Counted from the first letter of the stretch, positions 7,432-16,123 are shown. The stretch: 19,775 nt of DNA from Campylobacterales bacterium (GCA_013388565.1 JACAEZ010000001.1:1-19775); one strand, 5' to 3'. Notes: generated from the letters alone by a model not told the origin. Translations and numbers: made by a program.

Positions 7432-8646
7432 TTATCCAATATTCATAGAGAATATCGGAAGTAACATAGATGTAACAATAAAACCTATAATTCCACCAAC
7501 TATAAGCATTAAAAACGGCTCTAAAAGAGACAAAAATATCTCTATTCTATCTTTATTCTCTTCAAAATATAGTTCGGATAGATTTTTTAAAATAGGTGCA
7601 ACTTCACTAGTCTCTTCACCAAGTGCAATTGCTTGCATGAAAGATTTATCTATCAAATAATCACTTTTCATAAGTGCATTTGATAGTTTACCACCTTCAA
7701 CAATCCTATTTGAGGCATTTTCAAACACATTTGAAATAACAGTGTTTTTCAATATTTTAGATGACAAATTAACAGTTTGAACAAATGGAACACCTGATTT
7801 AAATAAGATAGAAGAGATATATGCAAATCTTCCAAGCTCTGATGACTCTAGTATTTTACCAAAAAAAGGTATTTTCAACAAAAATTTATCAAAATAGTAT
7901 TTAAATTGTTTGTTAATTGATAGTAAAATTGACACAAATATTATAATTGTCAGAATTGAACCTAAAAGTAGAATCCAATAAGAAGAAAGCCAGTCACCAG
8001 CAGATATTACAAACTTTGTAACTGCTGGAAGTTCTTGATGCATCTGTTCAAATATAGATGTTATTTTAGGTACAACATAAGCTATCATAAATGCTACCAT
8101 AAACACAGAAACAGTCAATATAAATAGAGGATATGCAAAAGCTCCTTGAACTTGTTTATTAATTCTGTCTTGTTCTTTTAAAAACCTAGACAATTCTAAT
8201 AACACTTCATCTAAAATTCCACTATCTTCAGATACTTTTATAGATTGTTTATAAAAACTAGGCAATGTTATCACACTTTGAGCTTCTAATGCTTGATAAA
8301 AATTTTTACCCTCATCTAAAAAGGTCTTAATACTCTTTAAAAACAGCGATAATTTTTTATTTCCATCATATTGATTAGATGCCAACCCAATAGCATTAAC
8401 TATTGATATTCCAGATTTTATATATATACTTAAATCCCTACTCAAAGTAGCTAACTCTTTTGCTGGTATTTTATATCGTCTTTCAAATTTAATGTTTTGA
8501 AAGATAGAGTTACTATCCTCTTTTATACTTTTATAGACTATATTTTGTGCTTTAAGTCTTCTTTTAGCATCTTCTAAATTGTTTGCTTCAATTTTTGAAT
8601 TGACATTTTTACCATTTTTATCAATGCCAGAATATTTAAAAATCAA
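7432..8646 (-). CDS. gspF: Type II secretion inner-membrane platform protein GspF
   Basis: A 404-residue polytopic protein of the GspF/PilC family, the inner-membrane platform on which the secretion ATPase assembles the pseudopilus. It shows the N-terminal FKYSGIDKNGK start typical of the family and two related T2SSF domains (~65-190 and ~270-395). Their GxxF signatures are LATLSRDLSIYIKSGISIVNAI and LGRFAYISSILFKSGVPFVQTV. Three hydrophobic helices lie near 168-192, 218-245 and 375-397. The start is TTG, sharing bases with the TGA of the upstream pseudopilin gene, which suggests translational coupling. The matching ATPase and secretin genes are not in this window. Confidence 0.93.
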   Translation of the reverse strand: MIFKYSGIDKNGKNVNSKIEANNLEDAKRRLKAQNIVYKSIKEDSNSIFQNIKFERRYKIPAKELATLSRDLSIYIKSGISIVNAIGLASNQYDGNKKLSLFLKSIKTFLDEGKNFYQALEAQSVITLPSFYKQSIKVSEDSGILDEVLLELSRFLKEQDRINKQVQGAFAYPLFILTVSVFMVAFMIAYVVPKITSIFEQMHQELPAVTKFVISAGDWLSSYWILLLGSILTIIIFVSILLSINKQFKYYFDKFLLKIPFFGKILESSELGRFAYISSILFKSGVPFVQTVNLSSKILKNTVISNVFENASNRIVEGGKLSNALMKSDYLIDKSFMQAIALGEETSEVAPILKNLSELYFEENKDRIEIFLSLLEPFLMLIVGGIIGFIVTSMLLPIFSMNIG

Positions 8647-9173
8647 ATTTGTGTCCCTTTTGCTTTAAGTCGTTGCTCTATCCAGTACTCTTTTGCATCA
8701 TCTATATAATCAAAAACTTTTGTTGAGTGCATATATGAGTCAAATAGATAATATTTTTGTTTATACTCCAAAATAAATTCGCTTGAACTTTTATTTGGAT
8801 ATAAATCAAATTTGAAGGATACCTTCTCTTTATCATAGTTTGTTACATGAAAATCAAAAAATCTCTTTTTTTCCAATACATTTTTATTCAAATAATAGAC
8901 ATTTACATCTTCATCAAATAAAATAAACTCATCTTTTGTATCTTTATCATTGATAAAAACTTTACACTTTTTAGACTCTTCAAAACATATTACAGAAACT
9001 TTATTTTTATCATAATAGTTGGCTAACAAAAAATCTCTAAGTTTCTCTATTGTTAGAGTATCAGTTTGTGGCTTTGTGTTTAAATTTTGAATAAAAAGTG
9101 CATAAACTAAAGATATTATAAAAATAACTATCAATAGCTCAAAAAGGGTAAATGCCTTTTTTTTTAATTTCAA
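8643..9173 (-). CDS. Minor pseudopilin-like protein
   Basis: A 176-residue protein with a type IV prepilin-type leader: KLKKKA|FTLFELLIVIFIISLVYALF, with Glu at +5 and a long hydrophobic helix. The residue before the cleavage site is Ala instead of the usual Gly, as in the neighbouring GspG. The C-terminal part is Lys/Asp/Tyr-rich with a possible beta-sheet and two cysteines. It looks like a GspH/GspI-class minor pseudopilin but is too divergent to assign. The TTG start is preceded by AGAGG. Codons 2-6 contain an A9 run (9157-9165). It sits between gspG and gspF, as expected for a pseudopilus set. Confidence 0.8.
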   Translation of the reverse strand: MKLKKKAFTLFELLIVIFIISLVYALFIQNLNTKPQTDTLTIEKLRDFLLANYYDKNKVSVICFEESKKCKVFINDKDTKDEFILFDEDVNVYYLNKNVLEKKRFFDFHVTNYDKEKVSFKFDLYPNKSSSEFILEYKQKYYLFDSYMHSTKVFDYIDDAKEYWIEQRLKAKGTQI

Positions 9174-9201
9174 TGCAAACCTCTGCCAAAAAGCAGACTA
9201 T

Positions 9202-9621
9202 CTACTTTTGACATTCAGAATATCTAATATCTTTATTCTCATCAACCCCGCCCTCTTTACCATCAGAACCAAGCGATATTAAATCAAATGCCTCTTCTGT
9301 TAAAATATATATATAGTGGTTATTCCAAGGGTCTTTTGGTTCATTTTGCCCATCTAAATATCCACCTTTTGGGTAATTTGGATATTTTTCATCATCTGGA
9401 TTTTTAACTAATGCTAAAATGCCCTCTTCAACTGTTGGATATTTTCCAAAATCCACTTTAAACATTTTAAAACCTTCAGCAATCGTTTTCATCTGAACAC
9501 AAACCAATTTTTGCTTTGCTTGTTCACCTTTACCAACTAAATTTGGCATAACAAGAGAAGCCAATAACCCCAAGATAATAATAACTATCATAAGCTCCAT
9601 TAATGAAAATGCTTTTTTCAA
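9202..9621 (-). CDS. gspG: Type II secretion major pseudopilin GspG
   Basis: A 139-residue major pseudopilin that polymerises into the periplasmic pseudopilus. The prepilin leader is very short (MKKA|FSLMELMIVIIILGLLASLVMPNL) with Glu at +5. The typical GspG core follows: Y-P-T-x-E-E-G and LVKNPDD (~63-77), GGYLDGQNEPKDPWNNHYIY (~87-106) and LGSDGKEGGVDENKDI near the C-terminus. The Asp/Gly residues of that last stretch correspond to the calcium-binding loop of the family. The start is TTG with AAAGGA upstream. It is first in its operon, behind a -10 element at 9659-9664. The leader has Ala at -1, compatible with a campylobacterotal prepilin peptidase. Confidence 0.95.
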   Translation of the reverse strand: MKKAFSLMELMIVIIILGLLASLVMPNLVGKGEQAKQKLVCVQMKTIAEGFKMFKVDFGKYPTVEEGILALVKNPDDEKYPNYPKGGYLDGQNEPKDPWNNHYIYILTEEAFDLISLGSDGKEGGVDENKDIRYSECQK

Positions 9622-9658
9622 TACATATCCTTTATGTAATTTAAATTTTAAAAATGAA

Positions 9659-9664
9659 ATTATA
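9659..9664 (-). promoter_or_regulatory. -10 element upstream of gspG
   Basis: The minus strand reads TTTTTTG directly followed by TATAAT, a perfect sigma70 -10 hexamer behind a T-rich stretch. This is the pattern known for Campylobacterota promoters, which usually lack a strong -35. It lies 37 nt upstream of the gspG TTG, in the 67-bp gap after pglB, and probably drives the pseudopilus block separately from the glycan locus. Confidence 0.6.
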
Positions 9665-9688
9665 CAAAAAATTCATAAAATAGAGTTT

Positions 9689-11839
9689 TTACCTTTTAAG
9701 CTTATATACTTTTGCTAGTGGTGTCAATATAACTGGTTCAAACAGTTCTGTGTCTATATTTTCTAAAACATATAGTTGAATATATGCTGAATTATAAACC
9801 CTATCATCAACTACTAAAAACATATTGTAATTTTTCATAAATATCACATGAATAGGAGAATTTGGATTGATTTTTTGAATATTTTTTTGTAACACTCCGC
9901 TATTATCATATTCTGTAACATTAAATGTATTTATAGGAATATTTTGATTTTGAAGCTGAAGTACACCACCTTGTTTTAATAAAGCTATTCCATTGCCTAA
10001 ATTTATTCTATCACCTACATCTTGAAAACTTTGTGTTGTATAGAAAAATGGTCTTGCATACTGTTGCCCTGTTACTATATCCATATTTGAAAACAAATCA
10101 ACAGTTGGAAAAATTTCTATCATTTTAAATGGTAAAAAGAAATATATATCTCTTGTTTTATTTGGTAAATTAAACTCTTTTGAATTAAGTGAACTTAAAA
10201 AGTTATTAATATCGTTTGATGAAACTTTGTATCCTTTTAATATACATTCAAAAGATGGAAAGCAACTATCAACTTGCATTTTTTCTGTAAATTCAACATC
10301 CAGTCTTGCCATATTTGAAGCTTCTAACTGTGTTTTCATCAATGCAAAACTAACTGTAAAATTATCTCCACCATTATGTTTTCCACCATCAATAAGTGTC
10401 TTTACATCACTATAATACCTAATAGGATACCCATAATCCCACCAACTCACAACATAATCTTCTCTTTTTGCAATATTTTTCAATTTATCTAATACAGTAA
10501 CTTCATCTTTTGTAAATACTACTGGCACTTTATAATTTATTATATGCATGATATTTGGATATAAAGCTCCAATAGTTGCGATAAATACAACTGCATATTT
10601 TGCAAATGGTTTTATCTTTTCATTAAAAGCAATCTCCAAATATTTTGCAACCACAAATACAAAGAACATAAAACTAATAGCCATAAACGGCACAGCAAAA
10701 ACAGTAAATCTAAGCCCACCTTTTAACGCAAAAAACCCAATTGCAACCATTGGAAGAGAGAATAAAAACATAGGGTATCTAATAGAAATCATTACATATC
10801 CTATACATGCTAATACAAATGTAATTAAATGACCGCTTATTCTTTCAGCAAATACTTGAAATGGAATATTTCCAGCTTCTCTAACAGTATTTACAACTTC
10901 AAAATATTTTAATGATAAGTTTAACTCATCTGCTACAGCATGTCTTATTATATAAGCATTATTTAATAATCCAACAATCCACTGAAAACCACCAAAAAAT
11001 AGGTAAATTAAAGCTAATATTAGTGTAATAGCAATTATGATTTTATCTGTTAGTTTTTCTTTTAAAAAATGAAATATAGCAACTAAAGTTAAAATTAATG
11101 ATATTTTCAAAACAAGAGATAAAGTTATTAAAGATATAGAAAAAAGTGCAAGAAATTTATAGTTAAAAATATTTTTTCTATCAAAAACTAGTGTATATAT
11201 CAATATTAATATCAATAGTCCATTTGAAATTTGAACACCACCAGCATGCCATGAAATAGCAACTGCTGAAAAGATAGGAGCTATCCAAAGGTATCTATTT
11301 TTTTGTTTAATAACAGTCAATATAACACCATAAACAACCATAGCAGGAAGTGTAACTACAAAAATATCTGTATCATAATAACCTGTCATGGTACGATTAT
11401 AATAACTTAATGCAATGCCACCAATTAATGCTGCAAAAAAACCAACTAAATCTATTTTGAATACTCTAGCAGTTAACATAATAGGTACAACCAATAATGA
11501 ACCTAAAAATGTTGGCATATAAAGAATTAATGTTTCAAAAGAGATTGGCAATATTTTAGCTAATGCAAGAGTCAATATAGAAATTGGCTCTGTAATACTT
11601 TCCATATCTCTATGTCCAAGTCCTAATAAATCTCTTGCCATTTCAGCCCAATAATAACCATCATTAGTATTAATCATGATTTGATTATTCCAATAAAACT
11701 GTGGATTATCTTTAAATTGATAAATCCAAATAAATCTAATAGCAATTGAAAAAACATATGCTAATAGCATAAAAAGTAAAAAATTTTTAATAGAGAGACT
11801 TTTCTCTTCTATATTAAACAAATTCGCTATTTTTGACAA
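9689..11839 (-). CDS. pglB: PglB-type N-oligosaccharyltransferase
   Basis: A 716-residue STT3/PglB enzyme that transfers a lipid-linked oligosaccharide to Asn in exported proteins. About 13 N-terminal membrane helices precede a periplasmic domain. Conserved marks are Asp60 in NTNDGYYWAEMARD (metal and sequon binding), DTD near 154-156, TEP-I-S in external loop 5-like sequence, SWWDYGYPIRYY with the WWDYG motif at ~465-469, and an M-x-x-I motif (MIEI, ~571-574). The stretch DVKTLIDGGKHNGGDNF is Campylobacter-like. The start is TTG with AAAGGATAAAGG upstream. It follows the PglJ-like gene by 24 nt, the same order as pglJ-pglB in C. jejuni. Length matches C. jejuni/C. lari PglB (about 713). Confidence 0.96.
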   Translation of the reverse strand: MSKIANLFNIEEKSLSIKNFLLFMLLAYVFSIAIRFIWIYQFKDNPQFYWNNQIMINTNDGYYWAEMARDLLGLGHRDMESITEPISILTLALAKILPISFETLILYMPTFLGSLLVVPIMLTARVFKIDLVGFFAALIGGIALSYYNRTMTGYYDTDIFVVTLPAMVVYGVILTVIKQKNRYLWIAPIFSAVAISWHAGGVQISNGLLILILIYTLVFDRKNIFNYKFLALFSISLITLSLVLKISLILTLVAIFHFLKEKLTDKIIIAITLILALIYLFFGGFQWIVGLLNNAYIIRHAVADELNLSLKYFEVVNTVREAGNIPFQVFAERISGHLITFVLACIGYVMISIRYPMFLFSLPMVAIGFFALKGGLRFTVFAVPFMAISFMFFVFVVAKYLEIAFNEKIKPFAKYAVVFIATIGALYPNIMHIINYKVPVVFTKDEVTVLDKLKNIAKREDYVVSWWDYGYPIRYYSDVKTLIDGGKHNGGDNFTVSFALMKTQLEASNMARLDVEFTEKMQVDSCFPSFECILKGYKVSSNDINNFLSSLNSKEFNLPNKTRDIYFFLPFKMIEIFPTVDLFSNMDIVTGQQYARPFFYTTQSFQDVGDRINLGNGIALLKQGGVLQLQNQNIPINTFNVTEYDNSGVLQKNIQKINPNSPIHVIFMKNYNMFLVVDDRVYNSAYIQLYVLENIDTELFEPVILTPLAKVYKLKR

Positions 11840-11863
11840 CCTTTATCCTTTTTCATAAAATTT

Positions 11864-13015
11864 TTAATCTCTCAATATCAATTCAAACTCTTTAACAATA
11901 GAACTCTTTTCAAATCTTTTAACACCATTTTGTGCTTTTTCTATATATGTTTGCCTAATTGAAAAGTCATTTAACACAATTTTCATAGCTTCACTCATGA
12001 ATTCAACATTTTTAATAGGCACCAATATTCCATATTCACAAAATTCTATTTTATCAAGAGTTTGATTTAAATCGTCACTCAAACAAAGTATCTCTCTAGG
12101 ACCACTTTTACAATCTGTTGAGATAATTGGCAATTTACATGAAAGTGCCTCTAAAAGCACATTTGGAAACCCTTCATGATTTGAGCCAAATAAAAAACAG
12201 TTAGATTTTTCAAGCCAAGCATATGGATTTTTTTGCTGACCAACAAGAAAAACCCTATTTTGAAGATTTTCTTGAATTATATATTCAGATAGAAAATCTC
12301 TTAATAAACCATCGCCTATTATAACTAATTGAGTATTTATATCTTGTAAATTTTTAAAAGCATCTATTAAAAGTTTATGATTTTTCCCCTCATCTAATCT
12401 ACCTACGGTTATAAATGTAAATAGTGAAAAATCAAAATCCACATCAAGCTTACTTAAATAAATAGTTTTTTGTATATCTATTGGATTATATATTGTTTTA
12501 ATCTCTTTATCAATTCCAAAATTTTCTTTTAAATCTAGTGAATTGCCAATAGAGTTTGAAAGTATAAAATCAGAAAGTGGATATAACCATCTAATCAATC
12601 TTTGATTAATTCTTGATTGAACATTGTTATATCCATATTGCAAAGATGGCATAGCTCTTTCATTTATTACTGTTTTGCTTCTATTTCCAAAAAACTTGGA
12701 GAGTATATTTATATAGTTTGGTCTGTTCATGAAAGATAAAGTAGTTTTTATATTATGTTTTTTGCAAAAATTTGCATATTTTAAAGCCAAGAAAAATAGT
12801 TTTGAAAGTTTCAAAATCCCTTTTTCTTCAGGAATTGATCTTTCTAAATAGTATATTTTTGTATCTTTTGGAATATCATAATCAATTGTATCATTCATTA
12901 AAACTAAATGTATATCAAAAACATCTTTTAATTCATTTAATAAAATAGAAACAACTCTTTCAGCACCACCACTTCCAAGAGAATAGATTAAAATTGCTAC
13001 CTTTTTTTTACTCAT
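11864..13015 (-). CDS. pglJ: GT4 glycosyltransferase, PglJ-like
   Basis: About 383 residues, GT-B fold, retaining GT4 family. The N-terminal Rossmann part begins KKVAILIYSLGSGGAERVV and includes LALKYANFCKK and NRPNYI. The C-terminal part has VGRLDEGKNHKLLI (~210), GDG, and the E-x7-E motif in HEGFPNVLLEALSCKLPIIS (~283-300). The N-terminus closely resembles C. jejuni PglJ, which adds GalNAc to the undecaprenyl-PP-linked glycan, and the position just upstream of pglB agrees. PglA or PglH identity is not excluded because these enzymes are paralogues. ATG at 13015 is chosen over a preceding TTG. An A8 run lies at 13002-13009 near the start. Confidence 0.85.
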   Translation of the reverse strand: MSKKKVAILIYSLGSGGAERVVSILLNELKDVFDIHLVLMNDTIDYDIPKDTKIYYLERSIPEEKGILKLSKLFFLALKYANFCKKHNIKTTLSFMNRPNYINILSKFFGNRSKTVINERAMPSLQYGYNNVQSRINQRLIRWLYPLSDFILSNSIGNSLDLKENFGIDKEIKTIYNPIDIQKTIYLSKLDVDFDFSLFTFITVGRLDEGKNHKLLIDAFKNLQDINTQLVIIGDGLLRDFLSEYIIQENLQNRVFLVGQQKNPYAWLEKSNCFLFGSNHEGFPNVLLEALSCKLPIISTDCKSGPREILCLSDDLNQTLDKIEFCEYGILVPIKNVEFMSEAMKIVLNDFSIRQTYIEKAQNGVKRFEKSSIVKEFELILRD

Positions 13016-13032
13016 CAATTATCTTGACTTTT

Positions 13033-13413
13033 TTAAAGCAAATCAATCATGTATTCGCCATTATGCTCTGGATTTGCAAAAACATCTAGCTTATCAGGAT
13101 ATACAACAAAATCCATAACCTCAAGTGGCACAACACCAACTAATGGAGGAAGATTATCATCAAGCTCAACAACATCAACAGTAGCACTTCTATCTTTTAT
13201 AAAAAGCCTTGCACCGCCATAAATTCTTCTTTGAGTTTTACCATTTGTAGTTCTAACCTCTACAAATCTTAAAAATTCAAGCTCTAGCTCCTCTATCATA
13301 GCCCTTGGCAGACAAAGCATTGTAACACCAGTATCAACTATCGCTACTCTTTTTACTTTTTTTTCTCTATTTAATAGATTTATAACCTCTATTTCTACTT
13401 GAACTTTTCCCAT
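13033..13413 (-). CDS. Retropepsin-like clan AA aspartic protease
   Basis: About 126 residues, no signal peptide or membrane segment. It shows the single-domain retropepsin pattern: hydrophobic strand then V-D-T-G-V-T at ~26-31 with the catalytic Asp, LCLP after it, and a second hydrophobic-hydrophobic-Gly element (PPLVGVVPLEVMDFVVYP). Such proteins would act as homodimers, each giving one Asp. An ATG at 13413 with AGGA six bases upstream is preferred to a TTG at 13419 that overlaps asnB. It is wedged between asnB and the PglJ-like gene within 2 and 17 nt, so it is co-transcribed. Its substrate is unknown and it has no obvious role in glycan assembly. Confidence 0.8.
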   Translation of the reverse strand: MGKVQVEIEVINLLNREKKVKRVAIVDTGVTMLCLPRAMIEELELEFLRFVEVRTTNGKTQRRIYGGARLFIKDRSATVDVVELDDNLPPLVGVVPLEVMDFVVYPDKLDVFANPEHNGEYMIDLL

Positions 13414-13415
13414 AA

Positions 13416-15227
13416 TCAATCCTTAAGCCTTAAAATATTCCAAAAAACATACTCATAATTTGCACCATTTTGATGAGCATTATATAGTTTTTTAAGATAA
13501 TTTTTATTAAATTTACTATCTAAATTTTCAATTTTATCTAATAAAATTCCTCTTAAATCTCCTCTAAACCACTCTTTAAGAGGGACAGAAAAACCTCTTT
13601 TGGGTCTATCAATTAGCTCTTTTGGAACATGTTTATAAAGAATAGCTTTAAGAATTGATTTTGCTCCATTTTGAAGTTTTATATTAGTTGGCAAACTATA
13701 AGCAAACTCTATTAAATTCACATCTAAAAGTGGATTTCTAACCTCTAAGGTATATTTCATAGAGGCTCTATCAACTTTTACTGCTATATCATCTGGAATA
13801 TATCTATAAAAATCAACCATGCTAAATAGTTCAAACAGCTCTTTTTCATCTAAATTTATCTCTTGCAAATCAAAAAAATCTAAACTCTCTTTTTTAAAGC
13901 TCTCATAAATAAACTCTTTTGAAAATAACTCTTTTAAATCCCAAGGTTTAATAGATGTTGAAACCACGGAATAGAGATTTTGAGGAGTTAAATGTTTGAT
14001 TGGATAACTAATCTTATTTAGTTTATCATGAGATGTGCTTTTAAATATTTCACTCAAAATCACTCTTATAAAATATGGAAACTTATTTAATTTCTCAAAA
14101 TAATTTTTTGTAAAAAAGTATCTATCATATCCAAAAAATAGTTCATCTCCTCCATCTCCACTAAGTGCAACAGTTACTTTTTCTTTTGTAATCTTTGATA
14201 AAATCATCATAGGTAAAGATGAAGCATCACCAAATGGTTCATCATAAAAGTAGTCAAAATTTTCTATCAAATTAAGCACATCATTTGCTTTAAAGTGATA
14301 CTCATAATGTTCACTTCCGATAAATTTTGCCACCTCTTTTGCATAGATTGACTCATCATAAGCTCTATCTTCAAAACCTATGCTAAAAGTTTTTATCTTT
14401 TGAGATGATAGTTTTTGCATAAAATAGCTAACTAATGAGCTATCAACTCCACCACTCAAAAAACTTCCAACCTCTAAATCTGAAATCAATCTATATTGAA
14501 TAGATTTTTTAAGTAACTCTTCAGTTTTTTCACAAGCCTCATCAAAAGTTATATTTAACTTCTCTTTTGGCAAATCCCAATACCGCTCTATTTTATAATC
14601 AACTCCATCAAAAACCAAAAAATGTGCAGGTTTTAGTTTGTAAATATCTTCATAATATGAGTTGTCATGAGGAATATAGCTAAGAGTCATAAATTGAATT
14701 AAAGCTTTGTTATTAGTTTTAGTTTTTAGATGAGCTGACATTCCTTTTAATTCACTTGCAAATGCAAACTCACCATTTTGAAAAGTAAAATATAGTGGTT
14801 TTTTACCGACCCTATCACGAATTAAATATAATTTTTGCTCCAATTTATCAAATAGAGCAATCGCAAACATGCCATTTAAGAGATTTAGAGTTTCTTTAAT
14901 TCCAAATTCACTAAATGCAAAAAGCAGAGTTTCGGTATCGGAGTGTGTTTTGAAATCTTTAAAAGTTAGCTTTTTTCTTAATTCCAAATGGTTATAAATC
15001 TCACCATTAAATACAATTACAAATCTCTCATTCTCCATTGGCTGATTTGCAACATCGCTTAAATCTTGAATTGAAAGTCTATTATGTGCTAAAAAAAGCT
15101 CTTTTTGTCTGAAACTATACTTTTTTATAGTTGAGTTATCTGGTCCTCGATGAGATAGGTTTTGATTTAACTTTGCTATCTCAAGAGAGTTAATTTTTGG
15201 GTTAAAGTAGCCTAAGATTGAACACAT
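13416..15227 (-). CDS. asnB: Asparagine synthetase (glutamine-hydrolysing), AsnB type
   Basis: A 603-residue class II glutamine amidotransferase. Cys2 (MCSILGYF) is the N-terminal nucleophile, with HNRLSIQDLS (~48-57), FNGEIYNH (~73-80) and SDTETLL completing the glutaminase domain. The synthetase domain has the ATP pyrophosphatase loop SGGVDSS at ~258-264 and LSGDGGDELFFGYDRY. Length fits AsnB (about 550-650). In glycan loci such enzymes sometimes amidate sugar acids instead of aspartate (WbpS-like). The location suggests this is possible, but the sequence alone does not decide. ATG start; the gene follows a 140-bp non-coding stretch. Confidence 0.92.
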   Translation of the reverse strand: MCSILGYFNPKINSLEIAKLNQNLSHRGPDNSTIKKYSFRQKELFLAHNRLSIQDLSDVANQPMENERFVIVFNGEIYNHLELRKKLTFKDFKTHSDTETLLFAFSEFGIKETLNLLNGMFAIALFDKLEQKLYLIRDRVGKKPLYFTFQNGEFAFASELKGMSAHLKTKTNNKALIQFMTLSYIPHDNSYYEDIYKLKPAHFLVFDGVDYKIERYWDLPKEKLNITFDEACEKTEELLKKSIQYRLISDLEVGSFLSGGVDSSLVSYFMQKLSSQKIKTFSIGFEDRAYDESIYAKEVAKFIGSEHYEYHFKANDVLNLIENFDYFYDEPFGDASSLPMMILSKITKEKVTVALSGDGGDELFFGYDRYFFTKNYFEKLNKFPYFIRVILSEIFKSTSHDKLNKISYPIKHLTPQNLYSVVSTSIKPWDLKELFSKEFIYESFKKESLDFFDLQEINLDEKELFELFSMVDFYRYIPDDIAVKVDRASMKYTLEVRNPLLDVNLIEFAYSLPTNIKLQNGAKSILKAILYKHVPKELIDRPKRGFSVPLKEWFRGDLRGILLDKIENLDSKFNKNYLKKLYNAHQNGANYEYVFWNILRLKD

Positions 15228-15367
15228 AAAATTTAAACTATTAAAATTGATATTTTATTCATCTATTTTCTCTCACAAAATAATTTATCATACTTATTAT
15301 CATTTATATCACTATCTTCATTTTGGTCATAATAAGCCTTATTGTTAAAAATAACTTAATAATATGA
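15228..15367 (-). other. Intergenic stretch with possible gene remnants
   Basis: The largest gap of the window. On the minus strand an open frame of 30 codons without a start runs to a TAG and would end ...NDNKYDKLFCERK. Directly after this TAG, an ATG preceded by GAGAGAAAA reads M-N-K-I-S-I-L-I-V and stops. The TAG-ATG junction and the GT2-like N-terminal sequence look like the end of one gene and the start of another, both lost by deletion. A weak AT-rich inverted repeat also lies near 15333-15360. No strong promoter was seen. Confidence 0.35.
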
Positions 15368-16123
15368 TTATAAAAGTAATGTATCGCAATTTTTACACAT
15401 ATCAATAGACTCTCTACCATTTTTTAAAGATTCTCTTATTTTTTCAAATTTATCACCATACCAAACATCTAAAAGAGAATTTTTTGATATATCTCCTAAT
15501 GTAAATTGACCAAGTGCATCGTTACAACATAAACTAACTTTTCCATCTGGTCTAATAACCATTTGTGAAAATGGTAAAATACAAGAACTTGTTAGTAATG
15601 ATATATTTTTTCTATTAGGAGCATTACCACCTCTACTTGTTAATATCTCATTTTGTTTTCTTAAATCAATTACAAGTTTTTTTTCTGCTACTTCTAATAT
15701 CTCTTTATTGCTTAAGCAATATTCATAAATCTCTTTAACTGGTTTTATTAACTTCAAATCATCATGATAATTATCAATAATAATTTGGTCTAAATTGGTT
15801 AAAAATATATTAAATATATCTTTAGTTAAAAGTGTACCATTCGTAAAAATAACTAATTTTGCATTTTTTAACTCATTTCTAGCATAAATTATAAAATCAC
15901 AAATTCTATCATCGAGTAATGGTTCATTATTTGAATGAAATGTTACAACACCATTATAATTAAGAAATTTTAATTCGTCTATAATTTTATAAAAAAGTGT
16001 ATCATCCATTTTTTTTAAAATTCTACTATCAGAAAATTTATTTACAGGACAAAAAGAACATACATTATTACATCTATTTATTGTTTCTATTTTCAATATG
16101 CCTAAACAAAGGTTTTGTTTCAT
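15368..16123 (-). CDS. Radical SAM/SPASM enzyme, main part of a frameshifted gene
   Basis: A 251-residue open frame covering a radical SAM core and a SPASM-type C-terminus. C-N-N-V-C-S-F-C at ~18-25 is the CxxxCxxC [4Fe-4S] motif. HSNNEPLLD and FTNGTLL follow in the barrel. The C-terminal part has SSCILPFSQMVIRPDGKVSLCC and ESIDMCKNC, cysteines for an auxiliary cluster. Such enzymes are frequent in glycan and peptide modification loci; the substrate is unknown. The apparent start (MKQNLCLGILK) has a poor ribosome binding site and overlaps the upstream frame by 50 bp. Removing one base from the A4 run at 16090-16093 joins the two frames as ...PLFRHIEIETINRCNN, a typical family N-terminus. The gene may therefore be broken, slip-corrected or mis-sequenced. 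Confidence 0.85.
   Translation of the reverse strand: MKQNLCLGILKIETINRCNNVCSFCPVNKFSDSRILKKMDDTLFYKIIDELKFLNYNGVVTFHSNNEPLLDDRICDFIIYARNELKNAKLVIFTNGTLLTKDIFNIFLTNLDQIIIDNYHDDLKLIKPVKEIYEYCLSNKEILEVAEKKLVIDLRKQNEILTSRGGNAPNRKNISLLTSSCILPFSQMVIRPDGKVSLCCNDALGQFTLGDISKNSLLDVWYGDKFEKIRESLKNGRESIDMCKNCDTLLL

Noticed and set aside
9157..9165. A9 run near the start of the minor pseudopilin gene as a phase-variation tract
   Set aside because: It encodes Lys-Lys-Lys in a normal prepilin leader and long A runs are expected at this base composition. The A8 run at 13002-13009 in the PglJ-like gene is treated the same way.
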